A stretch of 64,000 nucleotides of DNA, taken from assembly GCA_002104945.1 (NCBI GenBank), contig MCFH01000001.1:868001-932000 (forward strand), given 5' to 3'. Positions 15,296-28,628 of this stretch are shown here, piece after piece. Each line of letters opens with the position of its first letter. Positions within the stretch are counted from its first letter, which is position 1. The position numbers and the translations under genes are program-made. The notes below the pieces were generated by a model. The model was not told the origin of the DNA. It was given only the letters and a program-made list of their open reading frames with translations, and did no database searches. The stretch comes from Piromyces finnis (lineage: Eukaryota > Neocallimastigomycota > Neocallimastigomycetes > Neocallimastigales > Neocallimastigaceae).

Positions 15296-18200
15296 CTACT
15301 TCTTTTTTTCTTTTTTGTTTGAACTCTTATAGGTGGTGGAATTAGTAATACTCTTTTTTCTAACAACATTTCTAAGTTGATTAGGAGAATATACGGTTTC
15401 ATCTTTCATATGTTGTAATTCATCAAAGGAATAAAGTTTAGGAGTTACCTCACCTAAAGATACTTGTTTTTTGCTTTTTTTTTTTAAAGATTTACGACGA
15501 TTAAAATTATCATCATAGTCACTATCTGTATCAGATACAGCTATAGATTGTTTCTTTTTTGATTTCTTAATAGGTATTTCTATTTCTTCACTATCCGAAT
15601 CAGATATAGAATCTGTTACTTTATTCTTTGATGGTTTTTGACTTTTTGAATTTTTACGGGATTTTTCTTCATATTCACTTTCAGTGTCGGAAATAGAAGT
15701 CGCTTTTCTATTTTTTAATGATTGTTTATTTTTTACCAACTTTTTAATTGTCCCTCTTTCATACTCACTATCGGAATCGGAATCAGAATCAATAATGGAA
15801 TTTGTCTCCGATGTTACATATTCACTATTGTTAAAAGTATCAGAGGTATTGGGAAGAGAAGAAGATGAAGTAGCTTCAAGTTCATTATCATTTTCATCAC
15901 TACTAATAATTTCTTCAATATCATCGTCATCATCAACAACCATAATCTTTTTCTTTTTAAAATTTTTTATACTCTTAATATTGATTGTAAAATCTTCATC
16001 ATCATCACTATTAAACTTTCTCTTTAACGAATAATTATTCTTTAAAATTTTGTATTAAAATTAAAAACATTGTATGTAAAAGGTGAAATAAAAATAATTA
16101 TTAATATATATATTTCATAAACTTTTAAATAATATAGATGTGTGTATGGTGTATTAAATATAATATACTATACTTACAACTGGAATTACAATTTCTATAG
16201 CATCATTACGCTTTGGTTTTATATTCTAATATATATTTAAAATAATTAGTATTATTACCATTTAATATACTACATAGTATATATATAATTTTTCCTCTTT
16301 ATAATTCTTCATTGCATTAAATACCTGACACATGATAGATTTTTGTTCTTTTACAAAATTGGATATACTTTCTAAACAATATTTCATTTCCTTTGTCTTG
16401 GTCTCGTTTAAAATGGTATTAATGTTTGTGGAAAGATCACAAAGTAAAGATAAATCGTTCATAACATTATTATCAACAACCTTATAAGGCTTTGGAAGAG
16501 TACTCTTTTTACTACTATATCTTTTTTCTATTCTTATTGGTTTTTCTTTATCATAAATGGTTGTATCATACTTAGTTTCATCAAATTCATCATCAATAAC
16601 CATGATTTTATTATCTCTTTTTTTAACAACCTTCCTTGGAACCTCTACAATCATAATTTTATCGTTATTATTTACTTTTTTCTTAATTAGGCCTTCTCTT
16701 TCATAAAGATCTTCATTTAAATCAACCAATAATTCACTTTCCTTTTTGATTCCATCACTCGATATACCTTTGTATATTGTTTCATTGCCATCACCACCAT
16801 CATCAACATCATTTACAAATAAACGAATAATTTCGTATAAAGTAATTTTCTTAATATCTTTGGATATTTGCTTATTATTACTCATCTTATTGTTCTTTTC
16901 AATTAAACTATCAATTGATTCATTTAATATTTCATCTAATCTATTTTCTATAATTTTATCAATTTTTCCATCAATTTCTGAGAAGAAATACTTTTTAATT
17001 TTATCTTTTTCTTCTTTATTAATATTTAAATTATTGATTAAAAATTCTTCATCTTCTTCCCCGAACTCTTCAATGCTTTTCGTTATTTTTGATTTTCTGT
17101 CTTTACGCTTCTTTTCTGCACTATTATCTTTGCTATCTATGATTTGAATATTTTCTGATAGTTCATCGTTTTTATTTTCCACCATTTTTTCATTATTTAT
17201 CTCAGATATACTTTTTCTTTTTTTGGATTTAATAGATTTCTCTAATTCATTATCATCAATACTTTTCGATTTTTCTTTTTCTGTAATTATTTGAACTTCT
17301 TTACCACTTTCGACATCTTCAGGTATATTTTTATCTTTTGAAGGTTTTCCTTTTTTCTTTGAAATTATCTGAACGTCATTATCAATCTCTAAAACTTTCT
17401 CGTTAGTTTCTTCTGTGTTATTATTTTGATTAATGATTTGAATATCTTCTTCCTGCTTATCTTTTACATTAATAACATCACTTATTTCTATATTTTTATT
17501 TAATTCATTTGATTCCTTTTTACTTTCATCCTTTTCTAAGTTTTTAACATTCTTTTCCATAATACGATCATTTTCATTATCAATCATTTGAACTTCATTA
17601 TCATGATTTTTGTCCTTTTTTCCACTTTCACTTGTTTTGTTTTTATCTTTATCTATTTGAATATCTACTTCTTCAATAGTTGCATCAACATCTATACTTT
17701 TTAATTTATTTGAATCCTTATTAATAACATTTTGGAAATTTTTGTTATCTTCTCCAATAGCCGGATTTTTTTTTTCTTTTCTTGATAAATTATTATCTTG
17801 AATATTATTTTCGCTATCACTAATTTTACTTGTTACAATTAATATGTCTTTGTCCTCCTCCATTTTTTCTTTCGTTTCATCATCTTCAATTATTATATTT
17901 TCCTTTTTATTAATTTTTATTTCATCAGTTAAATCCTTTTTATTATTATTATCCTTCATTTTATTAATTTTAATATCATTAACATCATTTTCTTCTTCAA
18001 TAATTCTATTTTTCTTAATAATAATTGTTGTATCACTGTCCTCTTCTATTATATTATTTTTATCTTTATCCTTTTCATTATTTTTCACTACTAAAACATC
18101 ATCATCTTTTTCTATAATTATAGGTTCAATATCAATGTTTTTCTTGTCGTTCTCACTATTAACATTATTATTATCTTTGTTCCTCTTAGACTGTTCACCA

Positions 18201-20177
18201 ATTTTTTCATTTTCTTCTGTTAATTCCTGGCTTAAACTTTTCATTTCAAAACTGAATATATTACTAACACTAAATGATTTATCTTTCTTTAATTGGTTTT
18301 CTGATGATGGTTTATCAGATATTTGATTCGAGGTAATTTTATCTTTAGAATTATCTTTAATAATATTTACTGTATTTTGAGATTTGTTCTCAATTAAACC
18401 AGTACCTTCCTTTATTTCTTCTATTGGATCTATTTCCATTAAATCTTCATCTTCATCCTCAAATATCATAATATCATTTATTTTAATAGGTTCAGAATCT
18501 TTTTTCTTTGATGACAATATACTATCAAATTGGGGTATCAATTTTAAATTACTTTCATCTTTTTGAGATACAGATTTTTCATTATTACTATTATCTAAAA
18601 ATTTTGAATTCTTTATACTTTCTAATGAAGATATTTTATCAATATCCATTGGAGAATTATCCTTTCCAATTAAATTAAAAGTTTCACTCTTCTCACCTAT
18701 ATAATTAATACTAGTTTTTGATGAATCATTTTTTTCATCATTACGATGAATTGAAATTTCATGAGTAGAAAATTTCAATTTATCATCTTTAGAAGAATAA
18801 TTTTCTTCAATCTTATCTGACAATAATGACTTAGTAGTAGATGTTTTTGATAAATCTAAAATAGATGTTTTTGGTTTAATGTCTGAAGATTCAAGAATTA
18901 TACTTTCTTTATTTGATAATTTCTTTGCTGATGAAGGTTCATCAGTAATAATTATATTTGTGGATGGTGATTTCAACAAACTTGATTTAAATGTATTATC
19001 ATTTTTGTTATCATCGTCGTTAATAATTTCATTTTCGATTAATATTTCTGTAGTTTTATTTTTAGTGGTTTCAATAGTGTTAGATAAACTACCACTTGAT
19101 ATTTTTAATTGATCATTTTTGGATGAATTTGAAGAATTATTTAGTAACTTTGATACACCGTTTTTTAATGATGAATTTTTTAATCCTTCATTAGATAGAG
19201 TACTATTTTTATTTGTTATTTTTATAACGTCGGGTTTGGATGAAGTTATTGTATTACTATTTGATATAGATGATTTTGGTAAATTACTCTTGGATGATTT
19301 ATCTTTTGTTATACTTTTATTAATATCCTTATCTGTTAATTTGGTTTTTGAAGTTGATGATGAATCCATATTTACTATAAAGAATTATAATCAATTTTTT
19401 TTTATGAAAAATAAAAAAAAAAAAAAAAAAAAAAAAAATAATAATAGTATATAATATATTATTAAATGTATTTATTATAAATTATTTTAAATTACAAAAA
19501 AAAAAAAAGAAAAAAAAGAGAGATAACTTACTATTCATTGGAATTATTACATTACTACTAAAGGTTCCTATTTTTTTTAACTCTTTTAATACATTAACAG
19601 CATGTTTATTAATTTCTTCTTTATTATTGATATCTATTTTATTTGTTACTACTTTATCAACAATGTTTTTCAAAAAGGTTTTATCAAAAGAAATGCTTTG
19701 AATATTCGATATTGTTTCTCTTCTATTTGTTTTGTTTTCTTTATATAAAATATAAATTAAAAAAATAATTAACATTAATATTCAAATTAAAATGTCAAAA
19801 ATAGTTTTTCAAAAATAAATTCTTTTTTAAAAAAAAAAAAAAAAAAAGGTATATACCACTTTTCCTTATATTTTCTGTAGTTTTTGTTTCTATAATTTAA
19901 TAATATATATTAATTATTAAATTTTACTTATTAATATTATATTAATTTTTATAATCTAATATTTTTACCATTTGCTTCAGTCTTATTCTTATCTTTTTTT
20001 AGATATTTATATACAATAATTAATTAAATAAACAAGTTTATATATGGTTTAATTTAATATTAATAATCCAAAATAGATAATAACTTATATATACATACCA
20101 TTGTATTTAATTTCTAATTTATTTATTTATTTATTTATTTATTTTATTACAATAAATTATTCAAAATCATTTAATAT

Positions 20178-20248
<71 letters not shown>

Positions 20249-20525
20249 CCATCCTTTTTTTCTACTTTACTCTTCTTTCCTAAAAAAAATATATATAAAA
20301 AGTACAATAATTAATTTATATAAAAATGATTATTTAATTTACAAAATATATAAATATATGTGATTATAAATATTGTTATATTTTTACCATCAATATTCAA
20401 ATCTGAACTTTTTTCTTCTATATTCAAAATTAATTTGATTTTATATATTTTTAACATTGTTATTATATTAATTAAAATTAAAAAATGAACATTATAAATT
20501 TGAAAAATTAACATTAAATTTCAAG

Positions 20526-20559
<34 letters not shown>

Positions 20560-20830
20560 TAACATTATAACATTGTAACATTATAAAAAGACTTAAAATG
20601 CGTACGATTAGAAACAAGTATTTTAGATGTTTGTGATTCCATATTTTGAATTTCATCTTTATCATTTCCTTCACCATTAGATTTTTTTGGCACATAAAAT
20701 ATGGCCTTTCCGCCTTTAATATTCAATCCATGGCTATTACTCTTTAAATAAAAATATATAATGAAATTAATAATACATTATTTTATATAACATATAAAAC
20801 TATATTTATTACCTTTTTATTCTTTTCCAT
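15296..20830 (-). CDS. Large acidic/Lys-rich protein with a dense array of SUMO-interaction-like motifs, 11 exons
   Basis: Exons in transcript order: 20830-20813, 20741-20606, 20417-20388, 20279-20250, 20113-20099, 19992-19969, 19889-19857, 19738-19532, 19374-16325, 16225-16178, 16039-15296. Every junction is GT-AG and the phases agree, giving 1444 residues. No enzyme domain is recognised. Most of the protein is disordered Ser/Asn/Lys/Asp/Glu sequence. Through it recur short hydrophobic cores next to acidic residues: NIIITDEP, IMIFEDEDED, PIIIEKDDD, DVLVVKN, NIIIEDDE, EVQMIDNE, DIQIINQ, DVQIISKK, EVQIITEK, NIQIIDSK, KIMVIDDE, KIMVVDDDDD. These fit the SUMO-interaction motif pattern. Two less repetitive segments (FLINNLNINKEEKDKIKKYFFSE region; LLCDLSTNINTIL region) may fold. 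The last exon has four Ser-Asp clusters of the casein-kinase-2 type. A SUMO-dependent nuclear scaffold is inference only. Confidence 0.75.
20178..20247. repeat. (TTTA)n microsatellite in an intron
   Basis: A tetranucleotide tract inside the intron between the 30-nt exon at 20279-20250 and the 15-nt exon at 20113-20099. A shorter block of the same unit lies at 20116-20144. Confidence 0.9.
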
Positions 20831-21645
20831 TTTATATACTCTTTTTTATATATCTATACATATATTGCATAAACCTGGTATTATTCAATTAAGATATATA
20901 TATATATATAAAAAAAGTACTAAAATGAAATTAAATTTTATTTTGAAAATACAAAAATAATATATTCTTTTGTAAAAAAAATATGTTATATATTATTTAC
21001 CATTGATTTAATTAATTTCAATCATTAATAATTAAGATAATTAATTATGATTGAATAACAAAATATTTTTTTTTGGTTATATAATATTCAATAAAGGTTA
21101 GGTTAGATTAAAGTGAATAAAGTTATATTAAATAATGATAAACCTTTAGTATAACTAGTTTTGGAAATAAAGCAAATAAAATGAAATGAAATTTCTACAA
21201 ATTAAAGCATTATAAGATATTTCATATAATGGTTTAAATATTTTCTTACCTGGATTGTTATTATCAAAAAAAATAATATACTAATGAATAATTATAATAT
21301 CATAATAACATACATGGTTTATTTCTTTTATATAAATTTCATAACTTGCACATTTTAGTTTATATATGAAAATAAATATTAATACTTTTTATTATTTTTA
21401 TTATTTATCTTGCATTATATAAAAACTTTACATGTATTAACACTTGATTATATATATATATTATTACTAAAGGCCTTAATGAATTATAACTATTTTTTGT
21501 ATCAGAAAAGAATTCTTGTTTAGTATTTTTTTTTTGAAGATGATAATAAACTTTAACCTAATCCTCTTATATATTTTTTAATAAATATGAATTATTAAAT
21601 AAAGATTTAATTTAATTATATATATATTTTTTACTATTATTAAAA
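20831..21645. promoter_or_regulatory. Divergent promoter region of the large minus-strand gene and LENG1
   Basis: An 815-bp space between divergent start codons. A/T-rich, with no recognisable factor site or extra ORF. Confidence 0.45.
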
Positions 21646-22803
21646 ATGCCATTGAACATTTTACATCATAAAAGGTATATTATTACCTCAACAATTTATA
21701 TATATATGAATTTTCATTTATATTAAATGAAACATTTATCTCTTTTGATAATTAAAGTTTTTCTTAAGATTTAAATTTTATACATTTGTTATATAAAACA
21801 AAAATAGTTGGAATGTATATAATACAGAGAATATCGAACGAGTGAGAAGAGATGAAGCAAAAGCAAAAGAGGAAGAACAGAAGAAAAAAAAGAAAGCGAT
21901 ACAAGCTGTATATATAATAGTTTAATATTAAGTTTATTATAAAATTTAGATAAAAAATATTTAATTTTTAATATATATATTATTTTTTTTTGAATAGGAA
22001 TGGGAATTTCGACTATCATTATTAAGGAATAAAAATTCAACAAAAGGTGATTCAACTTCAAATGATTTGCCATTAAACAGTCATCTGAATGAAAATGGAC
22101 ATGTTAATTTATTTTATGAAGAAGAACAACAAGTATTTATTATTATCATTATCGTTTTTGTAATCTTACTTTTTTTTTTTTTTTTTTGAAAAAAATTAAT
22201 TTATTTTTTAATATTATTTTTATGAAAAAAAGTTAAATTCAGGAAAAAATGAGGAAAGAGAAGAAGAAGAAAAAGCAAAAAGAGAAAAATTTGAATCCCA
22301 ATTCATATATTCATTAACAGGAAAAGATAAAGGTATAATCTTTAAAGTTTATACATATATTTAATGTATAAAAGAAAGTCAATTTTAAATTTTAATATAT
22401 ACAATTGTTTTTAACAAAGAGAAACCATGGTATTCTCTTGACAAATCATCAAAATCGTTAAAAGTTCCATCTATAAGTGACAACAATAATAAATTAAAAA
22501 AACTGAATAAAGAGTAATAGTTGAAATTTAAATTTATTTAGATAAAAAAAAAAAAGACATTAAATTTTTTATGAAAAATATGTTAATTATTAATTAATAT
22601 TATATTGATAACTAGTAAAAAGAGAAAAGAACTTGAAGATCCATTGGAATTGATAAAGAAAAACTCTGCAAAAAATAAAGAAATTGAATTGAAATATAAA
22701 GAATCCCTACCATATTATGAGAGAAGGATAAACAAAACAAATGTATTTAATTTAATATTAATTTCATTATTTATTTATATTTTTAATTTATATATAACAT
22801 ATA

Positions 22804-22837
<34 letters not shown>

Positions 22838-23332
22838 TTCAAATATATATAGGAAATAATCAAAAATACAGAAACTTTTTTAAATCCAACAAAATTATTA
22901 AAAGAGTTTAGTAAAGATAGGAAAATAAAAGATTATTCATATTCTTCATCTTCTGAATCATCTAATTCTTCTATTGAGTCAGATTCTTCATCGAATTCAA
23001 GATCTCATAAAAAAAGAAAGCATTCTAAACATCATCATCGTCATTCTCACCATCATCATCATCATTATGATCATAAACATGAAAAGAATTCTAAAAAGAA
23101 TTCTAAAAAGAGAAAAAAGCATCATGAAGAGTCACATCAGAATGGGAAAACAACAATAGAAAAATTAAGGGAAGAAAGAATGAAACGTGAACAAGAAGAA
23201 AGACAAAGAGCATTAAGAGTTAATGGAATTCAAGCTTCACCAGCTCCTCAAATGGATAAAATTTCAGAGGATAAATATTTCTATAATAGTCAATTTAATC
23301 CAGAAAGTATACGTCAACTTAAAAGAAAATAA
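21646..23332 (+). CDS. LENG1: LENG1-like CIR_N-domain protein, 7 exons
   Basis: Exons 21646-21674, 21808-21907, 21998-22132, 22233-22332, 22420-22513, 22616-22742 and 22853-23332 join in phase to give 354 residues. The N-terminus MPLNILHHKSWNVYNTENIE, continuing RVRRDEAKAKEEE, is the CIR_N domain found in CIR1, CWC25 and LENG1. The 'KPWY' motif mid-protein and the C-terminal signature YNSQFNPES, followed by a basic end, are specific to LENG1. Between them lies a Ser-rich patch, then a Lys/His-rich region with a run of histidines (near 23026-23070), resembling the RS-like regions of splicing-associated proteins. LENG1 is poorly characterised; a nuclear, mRNA-processing role is inferred from the shared domain. 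The first exon holds only ten codons and its splice restores the S of KSW. Confidence 0.85.
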
Positions 23333-24483
23333 TATAATGATTGTATCAAAAAGATGTAAATAAAAATGTAATAAAATTTTACTTCCAAATAAAAATATAA
23401 AAGACATAAAAATAAAATCGAAAATTATTTATTCTTATTAATTAATGGTTATCGTTTAATTGAAACAACAAATTAATTATATATAATTAATTTGTTTCCA
23501 TGTCATTGTGATATATGTGTATTTTAATAATTTATGAAAAAAGTGTATTTTCAGTTAATTATTTTTTAGATAACAAATTATATTATATATTATTAATTTG
23601 TTTCCATTGTGATATATATATTTTAATATAATTAATTAATATATAATAATTAAGTGTATTAAACACTTTCAGTTATTATTTATTGAAAGTTTACTTTGTA
23701 AAAAAAATCTTTTGTTAAGTCTAGTGGTTAAATTATATTTTCATTGGTTATATATATTTGGTATATTTATTAATTAATACTTTTAATTTTTGTTCTATAA
23801 ATAAAAGCATACTCATTTGTTAATTTGTTATTAGAGAATTAATATTCAAATAATTTAATATATTTTGATTAATAAAAGCACAATAGAATGCTTATTAATT
23901 TAATTAAACTATTAAATTTGTTAATTAAAATCAAACTTAACAACGATGTAATAAAATATTAAAATAATAAATATTGAATAAAAATAATAAATTGTATATT
24001 GTTATTATTACTATTTTTTTTTTTTTTATAATTTATTAAAAAGTTTTTCCAACAAGATAAATTTAAATAACCAAGATAATTTAGATAGATCCATAATTAA
24101 AAATGAATGATTTTCATTTATATTAAAAGGAATTAATATTATTATTAATAGTTATTTTTTTTGTTTTAATATTAAATACTATTTAATAATTTTACTTTTA
24201 AATATTAATTAAATTTGATACTGAAAAGTAGATGCTAAGTTAACTCTTTATTCATTGTATCTTAAAACTATATAACTTTGAATGATTATATTAAGGTTAA
24301 AAACTGTAAATTTGTAAATATATATAGAAATAAAGTTTAATAGTGTAATTCTAAAAATTTAAAAATATTTAAATTGTACAACATGAGTTGTTATTTTATG
24401 GAAAATTTTCCAATTTTATATTTTTAACGATTCTCTCTAAATATATAGTATATATAGTTGAATTTTATATGTAATAGAAGAAG
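23333..24483. other. Intergenic DNA with palindromic repeats
   Basis: Separates LENG1 from the first CotH gene. Contains a perfect 30-bp palindrome and a diverged second copy about 105 bp on (listed separately); otherwise A/T-rich without coding signal. Confidence 0.5.
23467..23496. repeat. Perfect 30-bp palindrome
   Basis: Both halves, starting AACAAATTAATTATA, are exact reverse complements with no spacer. A degenerate version lies at about 23572-23604, followed by the same downstream bases (TTTCCAT...TGTGATATAT), so the palindrome and flank were duplicated. Confidence 0.8.
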
Positions 24484-27151
24484 ATGATGATATCAAAAAT
24501 AAATACTATAATCATATTTATTATATTTTATTTTTGTAAGTTTAATGAATTATTGAATGGAAAATAAGAATGATTAATAAGAAATAATATAAAATAAAAT
24601 AACAAATTTAAATATTTTAATGAAATATTAAATATAAACAAAAATTTAATAGCTAATATGAATAAACAATTATTGATTGTATATATAAATAATTAAATTT
24701 TGACTATATCATTTCAGCAATACTAGTCAATGGAAATTTTTGGAAAAATGTGAAAAGAACTGAACTTTATGAAATGATGGATAAAAGCATTCCAGAAATG
24801 CATATAAATATAGATGAATTAGATTGGGAAAATATGTGTAATAAAGCTCAAATATCAAGTCAATATCAAAACATTGATTTTGAAGTAGATGCTAAATTAA
24901 CATTTATATATGAGGGGTAAAATTTAAAAAAATGAAACTTAATAATAAAAAAAAAATATAAAAATTTGTATTAATTTATCAATTATCAATGCTCTTTGTC
25001 ATTTATACACAAAACTATATTTAACAGAAAAAGTGAAGTATTTAATATTGAATTTAAATTAGGAGGAAAATCCTCTACTGAATATAAAAAACCTGGTTTT
25101 AATATTAAAATTAAAGGAAGTAAGAATAATTTACACGGTACTAAACATTTTCGTTTAAGAGGTGATATTCGCGATGCTTCCATGATGCGTTCAAAAGTTA
25201 CATCGGATATTTTACAAAGAAGTGGTTTGGTTTCAGTTGAAGTTGGATATACTGAATTATATATTAATAATAAATATCTAGGATTGTAAATTATTATTAA
25301 TCTTTTTTTTTAATATTAATAATTTTTCTATTTTTCTATTTATCTTATATTATAAATCTAATTAAATTTAAATAATATGTATTATTATTATTATTATTAC
25401 TATCATATAATATTGAAAACATTAATTATTAATATGTATGGATAAAATTTAGTTGGGTAGTTTCTGATTCTGTAAAAAACAAATGGATTCAAAGAAAGTT
25501 TAAGAATGTTGACGATAACATTGCCAATTTGATTCAATGTAGGGATGATCGTATTCGTTTTGATGATGAATCAGCTAAAACAAAATGTGTCAATTCTAAT
25601 AACGAATATTCTGATTACATGGATGAATTTAATGTAAATATATATATTGCTATAGATATAAATTAAACAATAAAATTATTATTATTTATTATATGTGTAT
25701 TTGTATTTTAAAATTTTAATATATATATATATTTAAAAATATATTTAAAAATATATTTAAAAATATAAAAGAATTTTGTTGATCAAGTAAATGCTGCAAA
25801 AACTAGATCCGATTTGGAAAAAATTATGGAAGTTGATAATTTTATTAAATAGTATGCTTTTTTTTATTAATACTACATATTATTTAATATAATTTAAAAA
25901 AAAGAGTATATTATTATGAATCAAGAATGCATTTATTAATTGTGTAAATATATTAATAATATTTTTAAATAGTATGGCTTGGGAATATATTACTCTCAGC
26001 TGGGATCATTTTATTGGTATTTTTGGTCATAACATATATTGGTTTAAACAACCAAATGGTAAATGGGTTTATATACCATATGACTATGATTTAGAACTTG
26101 GTCAAGATTTATGGGTAGCAAACTTCCCTGGAAGACCTTTTTATATTGGTGGTGGTGATATTGATTTTACTAATATTTCTTTTGAAGATTATGAATTAAA
26201 TCATCCAATATTGAAAATTCTTATTCGTGATGATGATACTTTTTTTCGTGAATGTATAGGTGATATTATTAGTAAGATTTTTAATCCAGATATTCTACTT
26301 ATTCATATTGATGAAATTAGAAATTTAATTTCACCCTATGTTAAAAGGGATAGGGATTTAGGTGCAGGGAAAATAAAGTTAGTATAAAGTATAAATATTT
26401 GTTTATTTATATATGTAAAAAAAAAAAAATACATTAATATACATATATTTAACCAAAAATAATAAATACATTTTTTCTATATGTCAGTAATTCTGGTAAA
26501 GATATCAGTTATTCATATCAACACTTTATAGATAATTCTGAGTATAAATATTTATTTGATTATAAGGGTTCAACTCGCGGGTATGGTTTAAAAGATTGGA
26601 TTAGACGCCGTTATTCTTATCTTGCAGTTCATTATGGTATTGATAGAAATCATAAATTAATAATGCCACGCCCTGTTACAGTAAATATTTCTTATATTTT
26701 TAGTTCAGCTCTTAGTTATATAGGATACGATAAAAATGTAAACGAAATATATAATCCAAATCAGCTTCCACCATATACTCCAGATCCAGATTATTCTGAT
26801 GATACAATTCCAACTATTGGTGTTAATGTTAATGCAAATGTTGTTAAAAATTCGTCTTTATCAAATTCAAATGTATCCACTTCTACTTCATGTTGGGCAG
26901 AGGAACAAGGGTATCAATGTTGTTCTGATTGTGATGTTATCTATGAAGACAATAATGGTTTGTGGGGAATAGAGAATGGTACTTGGTGTGGTATTAACTC
27001 TACATGCAAATTAAATACTACTGATACTGAATGCTTTTCAATTAATTTAGGCTATCCATGTTGTAGTACTTGTACTTTATACTTTGAAAATTCTATTGGA
27101 AGATGGGGCATTGAAAATAATGAGTGGTGTGGTCTAAAAAGTTCTTGCTAA
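24484..27151 (+). CDS. cotH: CotH-kinase protein with two fungal dockerins (copy 1), 7 exons
   Basis: Exons 24484-24535, 24718-24916, 25028-25285, 25453-25633, 25772-25851, 25973-26377 and 26488-27151 give 612 residues. A hydrophobic signal peptide (INTIIIFIIFYF) is split by the first intron. The CotH domain includes NFWKNVKRTELYEMM, GGKSSTEYKKPGFNIKIKG, RLRGDIRDASMMRSKVTSD and the probable metal/ATP site IPYDYDLELGQD. After a short linker come two Cys-rich fungal dockerins: CWAEEQGYQCC...WCG and CFSINLGYPCC...WCG. Bacterial CotH phosphorylates spore-coat proteins; in gut fungi CotH-dockerin proteins are cellulosome components of unproven role, and dockerins tether them to scaffoldins outside the cell. 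Codon use is A/T-rich and weakly biased, so expression is probably lower than that of copy 2. Confidence 0.92.
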
Positions 27152-27220
27152 TTGATTTATCAATACTCGTTTATATTATTTAATTTAATAATTACTATAT
27201 ATATAGAAACCAAACATTCA

Positions 27221-27254
<34 letters not shown>

Positions 27255-28411
27255 TCATTAAATTTTTTATTTTAAACAAATAAAAAAATTCCATTCGTTT
27301 TTGTTTTTGTATTTATATTAAATCTATTATATAAATGAATAATACATCATTAAATTCTGTATAACAATAGTTAAAGTTAAATATATATAAATAAATTTCA
27401 TAAAATAATTTTATGTTATAATAAAATCTTAATCTATAGTACATACTTTCAAAAAACTCATTTTGAAAATGGACAATGCTATGTATACATTATTTGTTTA
27501 TGTACATAAATTTGTAAACTATAAACTTATCAGAAATTAATAATTAATAGTTTAGTTTCAATCTACATTATAAATTTTTTTATTTCACCAAACACAATGA
27601 AATTTATTATTCTATAAATAAATGTCAATTTATTTTTTAATATATTATTAATAATGTTAATAAAAAATAATATCTTGCCATTATTCTAATGTGTATTTTT
27701 AAAACATATATTTTTTAATATAGACTTAATATAAAAATATATATATTTATTTAATACTTATATTATTTGATTCTTTGTAAAATTATTAATTTTTTTTATA
27801 TATATTTCATATTTCTATATTAAATTATATGAGTAATTCATTATATTTATATATTTATTAATAATATTATTCTTTAATTTTTATAAATAAAACTATAATA
27901 TCATTTTATTATCTTTCTTCATTTCAACATGAGTAGATTGCTAATAAACATTCATGTTTTACTAACAGAAATTATTTTATTCTTTTATATAAAAGTGATA
28001 ATTTTTTTGTATTCTTTATATTTTTACTAATATTCAAAACAAATTATAATAATTATAGTTAAAATTAATAATTAAATAACATGGTGCGGAATAATTTTTT
28101 AATAACCTATATTTCATGTGTATATATATAGGCAAAAAAAATTCATTTCTTAAAAATCTAGACTCAGCTATTATAAATTACATTGTATTGTTAAATATAA
28201 ATTATTGATATTATTTATAATATTTAATATTTATACTAGTTTTTTTTCTTTTTTTTTTTTTTAATTTATTTTTATATATTTTAATATTTTTCTCAAATTA
28301 GAAAAAGAAATGAATGTTACATTTTTCTTTCTTTCTATTTTCCTTAATAACAATAAATTTTAGATGAGAAAATAAAAAAAAATTAATTAATATAAAGGAT
28401 AAACATGTGTG
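27152..28411. other. Intergenic DNA between CotH copy 1 and the LTR element
   Basis: A/T-rich, with a short (TTA)n tract at about 27223-27254. No coding signal on either strand. Confidence 0.5.
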
Positions 28412-28416
28412 TAATT

Positions 28417-28628
28417 TGTTAGAATATGTGAAACGTTATGTCACATGTATTCAAATGTATTTAAATGTATTAAAACGTATTTGTATATATTATATTTAAT
28501 TATATGTTTAAGCCACAATGTAAATGTATAAATATATGTAGTTTGAGAAGAATGTAACGCAAGTAGTTCTTTATCATAAAATATATTAATAAAGTTGACA
28601 TAATTATAAACCTAAATTAAACAACTCT
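28417..28628. repeat. Left LTR
   Basis: Starts TGTTAGAATATG and ends ACTCT; differs from the right LTR at only a handful of positions. Carries AATAAA-like sites near its 3' end (around 28589). Confidence 0.85.
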
